Assembly (NCBI RefSeq): GCF_963422335.1
Contig: NZ_OY729424.1
Coordinates: 5,952,001-6,016,000 of the forward strand
DNA: 64,000 nt
Direction: 5' to 3'
Source: an uncultured Roseateles sp.
Lineage (GTDB): Bacteria; Pseudomonadota; Gammaproteobacteria; Burkholderiales; Burkholderiaceae_C
Positions 53,652 through 62,820 of this stretch are shown here, in pieces (the first letter of the stretch is position 1; every line of letters begins with the position of its first letter). The position numbers and the translations under genes were made by a program. The notes below the pieces were generated by a model that ran no database searches, was not told the origin of the DNA, and was given only the letters and a program-made list of their open reading frames with translations.

Positions 53652-54380
53652 ATGAAAACCCCATTCGTCTCAATCGCGCTGGCCCTGCTCGGTGCCATGG
53701 CCCAGGCCCAGGATGTTCCCAGCCTGCTCAAGACCGCCGATCGCTTCCGCAGCGGCGGAGACAATATGCAGGTCGACAGCCTGGTCACCCTGCACGCCGC
53801 GGACGGCACGCCGGAAAAGGAGCGTCGCTACACGGTGTTCTCGCAGCTCAAACACCAGTCGCTGGTGCTGATGCAAAGCCCGGCCGAGAAGGGTCAGAAG
53901 GTGCTGATGCTGGGCGACGACTTCTGGCTCCTGATGCCAGGCAGCCAGCGGCCGATGCGCATCACGCCGATGCAGAAGCTGCTCGGTGACGCTTCCACCG
54001 GCGACATTGCCACGCTGTCCTGGTCCGAGGACTACACCGGCACCCTCGTCGGCGAGGAGAAGTGCGGCGATATAGCCTGCCTGCATCTGAGCCTGCAAGC
54101 CAGCCGCAAGAGCGTCAGCTACCAGCACATCGAGCTGTGGCTGGGCAAGGCACGGCACGAACCGATCAAGGCCGACCTGTTCGTGCAATCCGACAAGCTG
54201 GCCAAGCAGGCCCGCTTCGTGATGGACAAGGGCCAGACCCTGGTCACCGAGATGGTGCTGCAGGACCAGATCAGCAACAAGAAGGAGACGCGCATCCGCT
54301 ACGTCTCGCGCACGCCCCGAACCGTGCCCGAGAACTGGCTGAATCCGATGTTTCTGGCCCGCAACCCGAGCCTGGATTGA
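53652..54380 (+). CDS. LolA-like outer-membrane lipoprotein-sorting protein
   Basis: This 242-residue exported protein (signal residues 1-18, ending AMAQAQD) has the LolA/LolB-type half-barrel pattern: NMQVDSLVTLHAADGTPEKERRYTVFS, VLMLGDDFWLLMPGSQRPMRITPMQKLLGDASTGD, and SYQHIELWLGKARHEPIKADLFV. These match the COG2834-type proteins found next to exporters rather than the housekeeping LolA. It should be a periplasmic carrier for a lipid or lipid-bearing cargo. Its stop overlaps the next start by one base. Confidence 0.85.
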   Translation: MKTPFVSIALALLGAMAQAQDVPSLLKTADRFRSGGDNMQVDSLVTLHAADGTPEKERRYTVFSQLKHQSLVLMQSPAEKGQKVLMLGDDFWLLMPGSQRPMRITPMQKLLGDASTGDIATLSWSEDYTGTLVGEEKCGDIACLHLSLQASRKSVSYQHIELWLGKARHEPIKADLFVQSDKLAKQARFVMDKGQTLVTEMVLQDQISNKKETRIRYVSRTPRTVPENWLNPMFLARNPSLD

Positions 54381-55609
54381 TGATGTTCAAGCCCTTGCTG
54401 ATTGCGGCCTGCGGGCTGCTGTCGATGGCGGCCCAGGCCCAGGACTGGAGCGGCCAGCTGCGTGCCCGTGTGGAGGACAGGAGCGCCAATTCGCAAGGCC
54501 CCGTGGCCGCCGCCAATGCGCTGCTGCCCGGCTTCGCCGCCGTGCCGGCCGACGTGGCGGCGATCGACGTCGAACTGCGCGGCCAGTGGCGTTGGTTGAA
54601 TGCCGCGGTGGCGCTGCACCAGGAAACGTCACACAACCGGGCCGGGCGCAGCAGCGCGGTGGTGAACGAGCTCTACGCCTCCGGGGGCCTGGGCCTGTGG
54701 CAGTTCAGCGCCGGCCGCAAGCTGGTCAGTTGGGACGTGGGCTATGCCTTCCGGCCCAATGACGTGGTGGCGCAGGAGGAGCGGCGCACGCTGCTGTCCA
54801 GCCAGGTGCAGGGCCGGCCCTTGCTGTCGGCCGAGTACTTCGATGCGGACACCGCCTGGTCCCTGGTCTGGGTCAATCCCAACCATGGTGATCACGAACG
54901 CATGAGTGATGAGCAAGCGCTCGCCGGCCGCGTCTACAAGCGCATCGGCGGTCTTGATGCCCATGGCTTCGCCCGCTGGGGCGAGCACACAGGTGCCAGC
55001 ATCGGCAGCGCGCTGGCCTGGGTGGCCACCGAGTCGCTGGAGCTGCATGGTTCGGTGCGTTACGCCCGGCGCGCCGATGCGCTGCTGGCTGGCAACTCGA
55101 TCAACGGACTGGCCCGCAGCGCACCGTGGACCGCCGGCATGCGCAACCACGTCACCCAGGCCCTGGTCGGCCTGAGCTGGACCGGCGAGAGCCGCCTCAG
55201 CCTGCTGGCCGAGGCCTGGTTCGATGGCAACGCGGCGAGCAGCCAAGACTGGCGCAACTGGAACGCCCGCGGCGCGCAGCTGCTCGGTCTGGTCGGCAAA
55301 GCGCCGGACCCGGCCCTGGCCGGCAATCTGGCCTGGCAGGCCCAGGGCTTTGGCGGCGGCGGCAGCAACCTGCAGCAGCGCAATCTGTTCCTGCGCCTGT
55401 CCTGGGATTACGAGGGCTGGACGCCGGCGCTGGACTGCCTCTACCACCCGGCCGATGGCGGCCATGTGCTGACCGCCTCGGTGGGCTGGCAGGGCGACCG
55501 CATCCGTCTGGACGCCGGCCTGCGCCGCTATGGCGGGCCGTCAGCCTCGGTGCTGGCCCAGCTGCCGCAGCGCGGACAGGCTTTTGCGGCCGCAACCTGG
55601 GCGTTCTGA
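54380..55609 (+). CDS. Predicted outer-membrane beta-barrel protein, last gene of the transport operon
   Basis: The 409-residue protein has a signal peptide (LLIAACGLLSMAAQAQD) and then short alternating strands with aromatic girdles and Gly turns (WSGQLRARVEDRS, LWQFSAGRKLVSWDVGYAFRP, ESLELHGSVRYARR, SRLSLLAEAWFDG, RLDAGLRRYGG). It ends in AAATWAF, a C-terminal Phe typical of barrels. Two Met codons lie side by side (54380, 54383). No specific family is recognised. It would give the operon an outer-membrane end point. Porin-like or DUF1302-like proteins are alternatives. Confidence 0.72.
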   Translation: MMFKPLLIAACGLLSMAAQAQDWSGQLRARVEDRSANSQGPVAAANALLPGFAAVPADVAAIDVELRGQWRWLNAAVALHQETSHNRAGRSSAVVNELYASGGLGLWQFSAGRKLVSWDVGYAFRPNDVVAQEERRTLLSSQVQGRPLLSAEYFDADTAWSLVWVNPNHGDHERMSDEQALAGRVYKRIGGLDAHGFARWGEHTGASIGSALAWVATESLELHGSVRYARRADALLAGNSINGLARSAPWTAGMRNHVTQALVGLSWTGESRLSLLAEAWFDGNAASSQDWRNWNARGAQLLGLVGKAPDPALAGNLAWQAQGFGGGGSNLQQRNLFLRLSWDYEGWTPALDCLYHPADGGHVLTASVGWQGDRIRLDAGLRRYGGPSASVLAQLPQRGQAFAAATWAF

Positions 55610-55672
55610 ATCACCGGCATGCGTCGCCTATATTGAATCGGTACGCCACCGGGGCGTATCCAGGAGGCTTCC

Positions 55673-56248
55673 ATGAACTGCGCTCATCTGATGAAGACGC
55701 GGCTGCTGGCCGCGACCCTGCTTGCAAGCCTGGCCGGCACCGGCCAGGCCGCCCTGACCGGCAACAGCGGGCCACCCGCCACCGTCAACAATATCGGCGG
55801 CTTCGTCGTCTATGACAATCCGCTGCAGGCCGACGCGGTGGACTCGGAGCTGCTGGCCATGCACAAGAACGACTACTGGCGCTACACCGTCGAGGAGGCG
55901 GCGCTGGACGGTGACGCGATCTTCGACGACCTGATCATCACCGGCCGCCACAAGGGGCTGTACGTCAACAACGCCTGGGACAACACCAAGCCCGGGCCGC
56001 TGCTCAGCGTGACCTTCAAGAACGCCGCGGTCGGCGTCAAATACGACCCCAAGACCGACACGCAAAAGCATGCCGACGGCGAGGACATCCTGCATGTCAG
56101 CTTCCTGATACTGCCGGGCAACAACTTTGCCGAGCTGCTCGTCAACGCCAGCCATTTCGACGCACCGGCGCCGATTCCTGAGCCGGCCAGCTGGGCGATG
56201 CTGGCTGCCGGCTTGGCCGGCCTGACTGTCTGGCGACGGAGACACTAG
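55673..56248 (+). CDS. PEP-CTERM sorting-domain protein
   Basis: The 191-residue exported protein has a signal peptide (LLAATLLASLAGTGQAA), a globular middle (NNIGGFVVYDNPLQADAVDSE, DAIFDDLIITGRHKGLYVNN), and a C-terminal PEP-CTERM signal: PEPASWAML, a hydrophobic helix, then RRRH. Such proteins are processed by an exosortase, usually in bacteria that make exopolysaccharide. A strong AGGAGG site lies five bases before the ATG. No exosortase gene is in the window. The middle part is not recognised. Its stop overlaps the convergent gene at CTAG. Confidence 0.87.
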   Translation: MNCAHLMKTRLLAATLLASLAGTGQAALTGNSGPPATVNNIGGFVVYDNPLQADAVDSELLAMHKNDYWRYTVEEAALDGDAIFDDLIITGRHKGLYVNNAWDNTKPGPLLSVTFKNAAVGVKYDPKTDTQKHADGEDILHVSFLILPGNNFAELLVNASHFDAPAPIPEPASWAMLAAGLAGLTVWRRRH

Positions 56249-58182
56249 CCTCCCGAAGGCAGGGCGGCCAGCCGCGCCTTCAGAAAACCGCTGGCCGCGT
56301 AACGCGTCACCCGGGCGTAGTAGCGCTCGGTGAGGCGGCGCACCATCGCGTCATAGGCATCGATCAGCTCGGGGCGCAGGCTGAAGTGGTCGTAGTTGAC
56401 AACCACATTGGCGCGTTTGCCCAGCGGCCCCAGCTGGCGTTGGACCTCGGCCTCGATGGCTGCTATATCGGCCTCGCTGTCCACCGCCAGGCCCTCGAAG
56501 TTGATGAACAGCATCTGGCTGCGCGTGTTGAACTCGATGCGCTGCGCCAGCGGCAGCTGCAGCATCCGCTCACGCAGATTCATGGGCCCGTCGGCGAACA
56601 GGGCCTCGTCCATCAGCCGCAGCTGGGGGCTGATGGCGGGCACGAAGTCCATCTGCGCCAGGATGTGGCGCTCCAGGTCTATGCCCGGGGCGATCTCGAT
56701 CAGCTCCAGGCCGCCGCCGTCGGCCAGACGGAACACGCAGCGCTCGGTCACGTAGAGCACCCGCTGGCCGCGCGCCCGGGCGCGCTCGCCGCTGAAGGTG
56801 CGGTGCTCGACGGCGGCGACGAACTTCTTCAGGCTGCCCTCGCTGTCGATATGCACCTTGCCGTCGGCAATACGCACCTGCAGGTCGCCGGCCGTGAAGG
56901 TGCCCACGAACACCACCGCCCGCGCCGCCTGGCTGATGTTGATGAAGCCGCCGGCCCCGGCCAGCCGCGGGCCGAATTTGCTGACATTCAGATTGCCCTG
57001 GGCGTCGGCCTGGGCCAGGCCCAGCACGGCGATGTCCAGGCCGCCGCCGTCATAGAAATCGAACTGGCTGGGTTGGTCGATGATGGCCTGGGTATTGACC
57101 GCGGCGCCGAAGTTCAGCCCGCTGGCCGGTATGCCGCCGATCACACCGGGCTCGGCGGTCAGGGTCAGCAGCGGTATCACCCGCTCCTCGGCCGCCACAT
57201 CGGCCACGCCCTCGGGCATGCCTATGCCCAGGTTGACGACCGCATTGCGCTTGAGCTCCAGCGCTGCGCGGCGGGCAATCAGCTTGCGCTCGCTCATGAC
57301 CATGGGCGCAAGCGTGCTCATCGGCACGCGGATCTCGCCGGCGAAGGCCGCGCTGTACTGGCAGGCAAAGGTCTGCATATGGTGCTCGGGCTGCTCGGCC
57401 ACCACCACGCAATCCACCAGCACGCCCGGGATCTTCACCTGGCGCGGGTTCAGCGAGCCGCGTTCGGCCAGGCGCTCGACCTGGGCGATGACGACGCCGC
57501 CGCTGTTGTGCGCGGCCATCGCGATGGCCAGCGCTTCCAGCGTCAGCGCCTCGCGCTCCATCGTCAGATTGCCGTCGGGGTCGGCCGTGGTCGCGCGGAT
57601 GATGCCCACCTGAATGGGGAAGGCCTTGTAGAACAGGAACTCCTCGCCATCGATTTCCATCAGCCTGACCAAGTCTTCGTCGGTGCGGGCATTGATCTTG
57701 CCGCCGCTGAAGCGCGGATCGACGAAGGTGCCCAGGCCGACGGCGCTGAGCGTGCCCGGCTTGCCGGCGGCGATGTCGCGGAACAGGTGCGAGATCACGC
57801 CCTGGGGCAGGTTGTAGGCCTCGATCTCGCCGGCCACGGCCAGTGCCTGCAGCTTCGGGACCAGACCCCAATGCCCGCCGACCACGCGCTTGAGCAGGCC
57901 GGCATGGCCGAAATGATTGAGCCCGCGCTCCCTGCCGTCGCCCTGGCCGGCGGCATAGACCAGGGTCAGGTCGCGCGGCGCACCCAGGCCGGTCTCGAGC
58001 TCTGTGGCCAGGAAGCGCTCCTCCAGCGCAATCGCAATGCCCTCGGCAAAGCCGATGCCGACAAAGCCGGCCGTGGCCACCGTGTCGCCGTCATGTATCA
58101 GCCGCACCGCCTCGGCGGCGCTGACGATCTTGTCGCTGCGGGCCGCGCCAAAGGCTTGCTGCCTGGGGGGATTCGGATGCAT
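56245..58182 (-). CDS. Acyl-CoA:acetate/3-ketoacid CoA-transferase, fused alpha-beta form
   Basis: The 645-residue enzyme joins both CoA-transferase halves: DKIVSAAEAVRLIHDGDTVATAGFVGIGFAEGI opens the alpha half, and AVVNLGIGMPEGVADVAAEERVIP the beta half. The catalytic Glu lies in LTAEPGVIGGIPASGLNFG. A C-terminal extension of about 120 residues is beyond the 520-residue propionate CoA-transferases and occurs in a longer subgroup of the family. It would move CoA between short acyl-CoAs and acids. It stands alone on the minus strand, divergent from the ribonuclease gene. Confidence 0.9.
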   Translation of the reverse strand: MHPNPPRQQAFGAARSDKIVSAAEAVRLIHDGDTVATAGFVGIGFAEGIAIALEERFLATELETGLGAPRDLTLVYAAGQGDGRERGLNHFGHAGLLKRVVGGHWGLVPKLQALAVAGEIEAYNLPQGVISHLFRDIAAGKPGTLSAVGLGTFVDPRFSGGKINARTDEDLVRLMEIDGEEFLFYKAFPIQVGIIRATTADPDGNLTMEREALTLEALAIAMAAHNSGGVVIAQVERLAERGSLNPRQVKIPGVLVDCVVVAEQPEHHMQTFACQYSAAFAGEIRVPMSTLAPMVMSERKLIARRAALELKRNAVVNLGIGMPEGVADVAAEERVIPLLTLTAEPGVIGGIPASGLNFGAAVNTQAIIDQPSQFDFYDGGGLDIAVLGLAQADAQGNLNVSKFGPRLAGAGGFINISQAARAVVFVGTFTAGDLQVRIADGKVHIDSEGSLKKFVAAVEHRTFSGERARARGQRVLYVTERCVFRLADGGGLELIEIAPGIDLERHILAQMDFVPAISPQLRLMDEALFADGPMNLRERMLQLPLAQRIEFNTRSQMLFINFEGLAVDSEADIAAIEAEVQRQLGPLGKRANVVVNYDHFSLRPELIDAYDAMVRRLTERYYARVTRYAASGFLKARLAALPSGG

Positions 58183-58271
58183 GGACCAGCTCCGTGGGAG
58201 TGACGACTCAGTCTACGTCCTGGGAAGCGGTCGGGCTCGGGGTCGGGTCCATCTGCGACAATCCGCCCCCT

Positions 58272-60311
58272 ATGTATGCTCTCTTTGATGACGCCGGTAA
58301 ATTCCTGGCCGGCCGTGTGATGTCCGAAGCCGACAGCTCCATGCAAGTGGAGCTCGATTCGGGCAAGCGCGTGAAGGTGAAGGCCGCCAATGTGCTGCTG
58401 AAATTCGAGAAGCCGGCCCCCGCCGAGCTGATCGCCGAAGGCCAGCGCCTGGCCCAGGAGATCGACCTGGACCTGGCCTGGGAATTCGCCCCCGACAGCG
58501 AGTTCACCTTCGCCGAGCTGGCCCGCGACTATTTCGACGCCAAGGCCAGCATGGCCCACCAGGCCGCGGCGCTGTTCCGGCTCTACGAGGCGCCGCACTA
58601 CTTCCGCCGCATCGGCAAGGGGCAGTTCAAGAAGGCGCCCGAGGAGATCGTCAAGGCGGCATTGCTTGGCATCGAGCGCAAGCGCCTGCAGGCCCTGCAG
58701 ATCGAGGCCTGGGCCAAGGAGCTCGCCGCCGGCCAGTGCCCGGAGCCGGTACGCAGCGAGATCTACAAGATTCTGTTCAAGCCCGACAAGAACGGCCCCG
58801 AGTACAAGGCCGTGGTCGAGGCGACCAAGCTGGCGCACAAGGCGCCGCTGGACCTGCTGCAGGCGGCCGGCGCCATCGCCAGCCCCTACCAGTTCCACTG
58901 GCGGCGTTTCCTGTTCGAGCAGTTCCCCAAGGGCACGGGCTTTCCGGCCTTGGCCGCACCCGCCATCAAGGACGACCTGCCGCTGGCGCCGGTGCAAGCC
59001 TTCTCGATCGACGATTCGGCCACGACCGAGATCGACGATGCGCTGTCGGTGCAGGGCCTGGGCACCGGCACCATCCTGTTCGGCGTGCACATTGCCGCGC
59101 CGGGCCTGGCGATACAGCCTGACTCGCCGCTGGACAAGGTCGCCCGCGAGCGCCTGTCCACCGTCTACATGCCCGGCTGGAAGCTGACCATGCTGCCCGA
59201 CGAGGTGGTGCAGACCTACACCCTGATGGCCGGGCGCGACTGCCCCGCCATCTCGCTGTACGTGACGATGGACGAGGCCACGCTGGAAGTGCGCGGCAGC
59301 GAGACCAAGATCGAGCGCGTGCCCATCGTGGCCAATCTGCGCCATGACCAGCTCGATGCGGTCGTCACCGAGGCCTCGCTGACCGGAGAGGCGCCTGCCG
59401 ACTACGAGTTCGCCAAGGAACTGGCCTTCACCTTCCGCCTGGCCAAGCATCTGAAGGCCGGGCGAGAAGTGGTGCGCGGCAAGCCGGAGAACTTCAACCG
59501 GCCCGACTACAACTTCAAGCTCGACGGTGACGGCAGCGAGCCGCAGGGCCAGGAGACGGTGCGCATCAGCACCCGCCAACGCGGTTCGCCATTGGACCTG
59601 ATCGTCGCCGAGGCGATGATTCTGGCCAACAGCACCTGGGGCGGCTGGCTCAACGAGCTGGGTCTGCCGGGCATCTACCGCAGCCAGGCCAGCCTCGCAC
59701 CGGGCATCAAGGTGCGCATGGGCACCAAGGCCGCGCCCCATGCCGGCATGGGCGTGGCGCAATACACCTGGGCCACCTCGCCGCTGCGCCGCTATGTGGA
59801 CCTGGTCAACCAGTGGCAGATCATTGCCTGCGCGCGCCACGGCCGCACCGCCGCCCTGGTGGCACCGTTCAAGCCCAAGGATGCGGCGCTGTTTTCCATC
59901 ATCTCCGGCTTCGACGCCGCCTACAGCGCCTACAACGGCTTCCAGTCGGGCATCGAACGCTACTGGACCCTGCGCTATCTGGCCCAGAACGAAATCCAGG
60001 AGCTGGATGCCAGCGTGATGAAGGACGGCCTGGTGCGCGCCGACACCCTGCCCCTGGTCTTCAAGGCCCTGGGCGCAGAGAACATGGCGCGCGGCGCCCA
60101 TGTGCGCGTGCGCATCACCGGCATGGATGAGATGACCTTGGATCTGCACGCGAATGTGATTGCCAAGCTCGATGAGGCGGTGGCCGCGGCCGAGGAAATC
60201 GAGGACGCCGAAGGTGAAGAGGAAGACACCGCCGGCCCGCTGACGCTGGCCATCGACATGACCGGCGAGGGCGAGGAAGCCGCCGCCCCCGCTGCAGAAG
60301 GCGCTGCCTAA
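58272..60311 (+). CDS. RNB-domain exoribonuclease (RNase II family)
   Basis: The 679-residue protein has the RNB catalytic core. Its metal motif reads FSIDDSATTEIDDALSV, so one of the four Asp of RNase II is Glu, as in the chloroplast RNR1-type branch. VLFGVHIAAPGLAIQPDSPLDKVARERLSTVYMPG and TWATSPLRRYVDLVNQWQI are further family blocks. The N terminus has a small domain (MYALFDDAGKFLAGRVMSE) rather than a clear pair of cold-shock domains. An acidic tail ends the protein. The ATG at 58272 begins at the first conserved residue; the longer frame adds 26 unsupported residues. Confidence 0.9.
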   Translation: MYALFDDAGKFLAGRVMSEADSSMQVELDSGKRVKVKAANVLLKFEKPAPAELIAEGQRLAQEIDLDLAWEFAPDSEFTFAELARDYFDAKASMAHQAAALFRLYEAPHYFRRIGKGQFKKAPEEIVKAALLGIERKRLQALQIEAWAKELAAGQCPEPVRSEIYKILFKPDKNGPEYKAVVEATKLAHKAPLDLLQAAGAIASPYQFHWRRFLFEQFPKGTGFPALAAPAIKDDLPLAPVQAFSIDDSATTEIDDALSVQGLGTGTILFGVHIAAPGLAIQPDSPLDKVARERLSTVYMPGWKLTMLPDEVVQTYTLMAGRDCPAISLYVTMDEATLEVRGSETKIERVPIVANLRHDQLDAVVTEASLTGEAPADYEFAKELAFTFRLAKHLKAGREVVRGKPENFNRPDYNFKLDGDGSEPQGQETVRISTRQRGSPLDLIVAEAMILANSTWGGWLNELGLPGIYRSQASLAPGIKVRMGTKAAPHAGMGVAQYTWATSPLRRYVDLVNQWQIIACARHGRTAALVAPFKPKDAALFSIISGFDAAYSAYNGFQSGIERYWTLRYLAQNEIQELDASVMKDGLVRADTLPLVFKALGAENMARGAHVRVRITGMDEMTLDLHANVIAKLDEAVAAAEEIEDAEGEEEDTAGPLTLAIDMTGEGEEAAAPAAEGAA

Positions 60312-60319
60312 ACTCCTCG

Positions 60320-61174
60320 ATGCCGGCCTGGCCCAAGCTCAGCACCGTACAGATCGCCCTGCTCGCCTCGGTGGCGGTGCATGCGGCGCTGCTGACGGTG
60401 CGCTTTGTCGACCCGGAGGGCTTCAACCGCGTGTTCAAGGACACGCCGCTGGAGGTGGTGCTGGTCAACTCGCGCTCCGAGTCGGCGCCAGCCAAGGCCC
60501 AGGCGCTGGCCCAGGCCAATCTGAATGGCGGCGGCATGGCCGAGACCGGCCGCGCGACCTCGCCGCTGCCACCATCTGCGGTGATGGAGGTTGGTGAGAC
60601 CAGCGAGCTGCAGCGCGCCCAGATCGACAAGCTGCAGGAGCAGCAGCAGCAGTTACTGGCCCAGATCCGCCGTGAGCTGGCCCTGCTGCCCGCCCCCGAT
60701 CCGACCCGTGACAAGGGTTCACCCAAGGCCAGAGACCAGGACGAGCGCCGCCGCCAGCTGGTGCAGCTGCTCGCCGAGATCGAGAAGCGTGTCAATACCG
60801 AGAACGCCCGCCCGCGCAAACGCTATGTCAGCCCGGCCACCCAGGAGGTGGTCTACGCCCAGTACTACGACGCGCTGCGCCGCCGCATCGAGGCCCGCGG
60901 CACGCGCGACTTCCCCGAGCACAAGGGCAAGAAGCTCTACGGCGAGCTGACAATGAATATCCATGTCGATCTGCGCGGCCGGGTGATAGAAACCGATATC
61001 GTTGCCTCGTCCGGCAACCCGCAGCTGGACCGCCGCGCCATCGCCATCGTGCGCGCCGCCGGTCCTTTCGGCCTGTTCACCCAGGCCATGCGTCAGGGCG
61101 CCGAGGTGCTGGTGATCACGTCAAAATTCCGCTTCACGCGGGAAGACGGCCTGGAAACAAGCCTGTCCAACTGA
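60320..61174 (+). CDS. TonB family protein
   Basis: The 284-residue protein has an N-terminal membrane anchor (VQIALLASVAVHAALLTVRFV), a long Gln/Glu-rich helical region (QRAQIDKLQEQQQQLLAQIRREL), and a C-terminal TonB fold (YYDALRRRIEARGTRDFPEHKGKKLYGELTMNIHVDLRGRVIETDIVASSGNPQLDRRAIAIVRAAGPFG). It lacks the usual Pro-rich spacer and no exbBD genes are nearby, so it may serve in envelope integrity rather than iron uptake. It starts eight bases after the ribonuclease gene. Confidence 0.88.
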   Translation: MPAWPKLSTVQIALLASVAVHAALLTVRFVDPEGFNRVFKDTPLEVVLVNSRSESAPAKAQALAQANLNGGGMAETGRATSPLPPSAVMEVGETSELQRAQIDKLQEQQQQLLAQIRRELALLPAPDPTRDKGSPKARDQDERRRQLVQLLAEIEKRVNTENARPRKRYVSPATQEVVYAQYYDALRRRIEARGTRDFPEHKGKKLYGELTMNIHVDLRGRVIETDIVASSGNPQLDRRAIAIVRAAGPFGLFTQAMRQGAEVLVITSKFRFTREDGLETSLSN

Positions 61175-61185
61175 AGAACTCCCTC

Positions 61186-62022
61186 ATGGACCTCTACGCC
61201 ATCCTCGGCAACCCGGTCGAGCACAGCCAGTCGCCCTTCATCCATGCGCAGTTCGCGGCCCAGACCGGCGAGCCGGTGCGCTACGAACGCCTGCTGTGTC
61301 CGCTGGACGGCTTTGCCACCGCGGTCAAGGCCTTTGCCGATGGCGGGGCCAAGGGCTGCAACATCACCGTGCCGTTCAAGTTCGAGGCCTATGCCCTGGC
61401 CGCCCGCCGCAGCGAGCGGGCGCTGCTGGCCGGCGCCGCCAATGTACTGCGCTTCGATGCCGACGGCTGGTTCGGCGACAACACCGACGGCATCGGCCTG
61501 GTGCGCGATATCGAGCAGAACGCCGGACTGCCGCTGGCGGGCAGGCGCGTGCTGATGCTGGGCGCCGGTGGCGCCGCCGCCGGTGCCTTGGGCCCGCTGA
61601 TCGCCGCCCGCCCGGCCGAGCTCGTGCTGGCCAACCGCACAGTGGCCAAGGCACAGGCGCTGGTGGACTCGCATGCCGGCTGGGCGTCGCAGCATGGCGT
61701 GCACCTCGTTGCCTCTGGCCTGGACGACTGCGGCGCAGGCTTCGATGTGCTGATCAATGGCACGGCCAGCAGCATTGCCGGGGCCGAGGTGCCGGTCGCG
61801 CCCGCGGTGCTGGCCCCCGGTGCACTGGCGTTGGACATGATGTATGGCGCCAAGGCCCAGGGCTTTCTGGACTGGGCCGCCGCCCAAGGTGCTGCACCAC
61901 GCGACGGCCTGGGCATGCTGCTGGAGCAGGCGGTCGAGGCCTTTTACGTCTGGCGCGGCGTGCGGCCCGACGGTGCCCCGGTGCTGAAAGCACTGCGTGA
62001 GCGGCTGGGGCTGGTGAGATGA
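61186..62022 (+). CDS. aroE: Shikimate dehydrogenase
   Basis: AroE reduces dehydroshikimate with NADPH in aromatic amino-acid synthesis. The 278-residue protein shows ILGNPVEHSQSPFIHAQF, the catalytic Lys in NITVPFKFEAY, NTDGIGLVRDIE, the nucleotide loop LGAGGAAAGAL with NRTVAKA, and DGLGMLLEQAVEAFYVWRG. All family blocks are present. Its stop overlaps mtgA as ATGA. Confidence 0.95.
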   Translation: MDLYAILGNPVEHSQSPFIHAQFAAQTGEPVRYERLLCPLDGFATAVKAFADGGAKGCNITVPFKFEAYALAARRSERALLAGAANVLRFDADGWFGDNTDGIGLVRDIEQNAGLPLAGRRVLMLGAGGAAAGALGPLIAARPAELVLANRTVAKAQALVDSHAGWASQHGVHLVASGLDDCGAGFDVLINGTASSIAGAEVPVAPAVLAPGALALDMMYGAKAQGFLDWAAAQGAAPRDGLGMLLEQAVEAFYVWRGVRPDGAPVLKALRERLGLVR

Positions 62023-62774
62023 CAGCCGTGCTGCGCCATGCCGGCCGGCTGCTGGCGCTGCTGCTGCTGTGCCTGCTCGCCTTGCAGCTCTACTTCCTGC
62101 TGCGCATCGCGCTGATGGCCGTCGTCGATCCGCAATCGACCACCTTCCAGCGCTCCGAGGCCTGGCGCCTGCTGACCGAGAAGCACTACATCGCCTGGAG
62201 CCAGCAATGGGTGGATGACGCCGCGCTGTCGAAGAACCTCAAGCGGGCGGTCATCGCCAGCGAGGACGCAGGCTTCACCGACCACGGTGGCGTGGACTGG
62301 GACGCGATCGAGAAGGCCTGGGAGCGCAATCAGCGCGAGGAGGCCCGGCTGGAGAAGCTCAAGCCCAAGCCCAAGGCGGGCGCGGCAGCCGAAAAGCCCA
62401 AGCCCAAGGTCGTCGGCGGCTCGACGATCACCCAGCAGCTGGCCAAGAATCTGTTCCTCGGCAGCGAGCGCAGCCTGGCGCGCAAGGGCCAGGAGTTCGT
62501 CATCACCTTGATGCTGGAGGCGGTGCTGAGCAAGCAGCGCATCCTGGAGATTTATCTGAACAGCGTCGAATGGGGCGAAGGCGTGTTCGGCGCCCAGGCC
62601 GCTGCGCGGCACTACTTCCGCATCGATGCCAAGCAGCTGAGCGCCAATCAGGCCGCACGGCTGGCCGTGATGCTGCCGGCGCCCAAGCGCTTCGAGAAAC
62701 GCCCCAACACCCCCTATGTGCTGGGAAGGGCCGGCACGATAGAGGCGCGGATGGGGGCGGTCGACCTGCCCTGA
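62019..62774 (+). CDS. mtgA: Monofunctional peptidoglycan transglycosylase
   Basis: MtgA polymerises lipid II into glycan strands at the inner membrane. The 251-residue protein has an N-terminal membrane segment (LLALLLLCLLALQLYFLLRIALM) and the GT51 motifs: catalytic Glu in AVIASEDAGFTDHGGVDWDAIE, GGSTITQQLAKNLFLGSERSLARKGQE, and LSKQRILEIYLNSVEWGEGVFG. A Lys/Pro-rich insert (KPKPKAGAAAEKPKPK) lies before the second motif and is unusual. aroE-mtgA pairing is common in beta-proteobacteria. Confidence 0.95.
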   Translation: MTAVLRHAGRLLALLLLCLLALQLYFLLRIALMAVVDPQSTTFQRSEAWRLLTEKHYIAWSQQWVDDAALSKNLKRAVIASEDAGFTDHGGVDWDAIEKAWERNQREEARLEKLKPKPKAGAAAEKPKPKVVGGSTITQQLAKNLFLGSERSLARKGQEFVITLMLEAVLSKQRILEIYLNSVEWGEGVFGAQAAARHYFRIDAKQLSANQAARLAVMLPAPKRFEKRPNTPYVLGRAGTIEARMGAVDLP

Positions 62775-62820
62775 TAGCCTTGCAGCGAGGCGCTTGCGCC
62801 CCACTGCCTAGAATGAGCCC

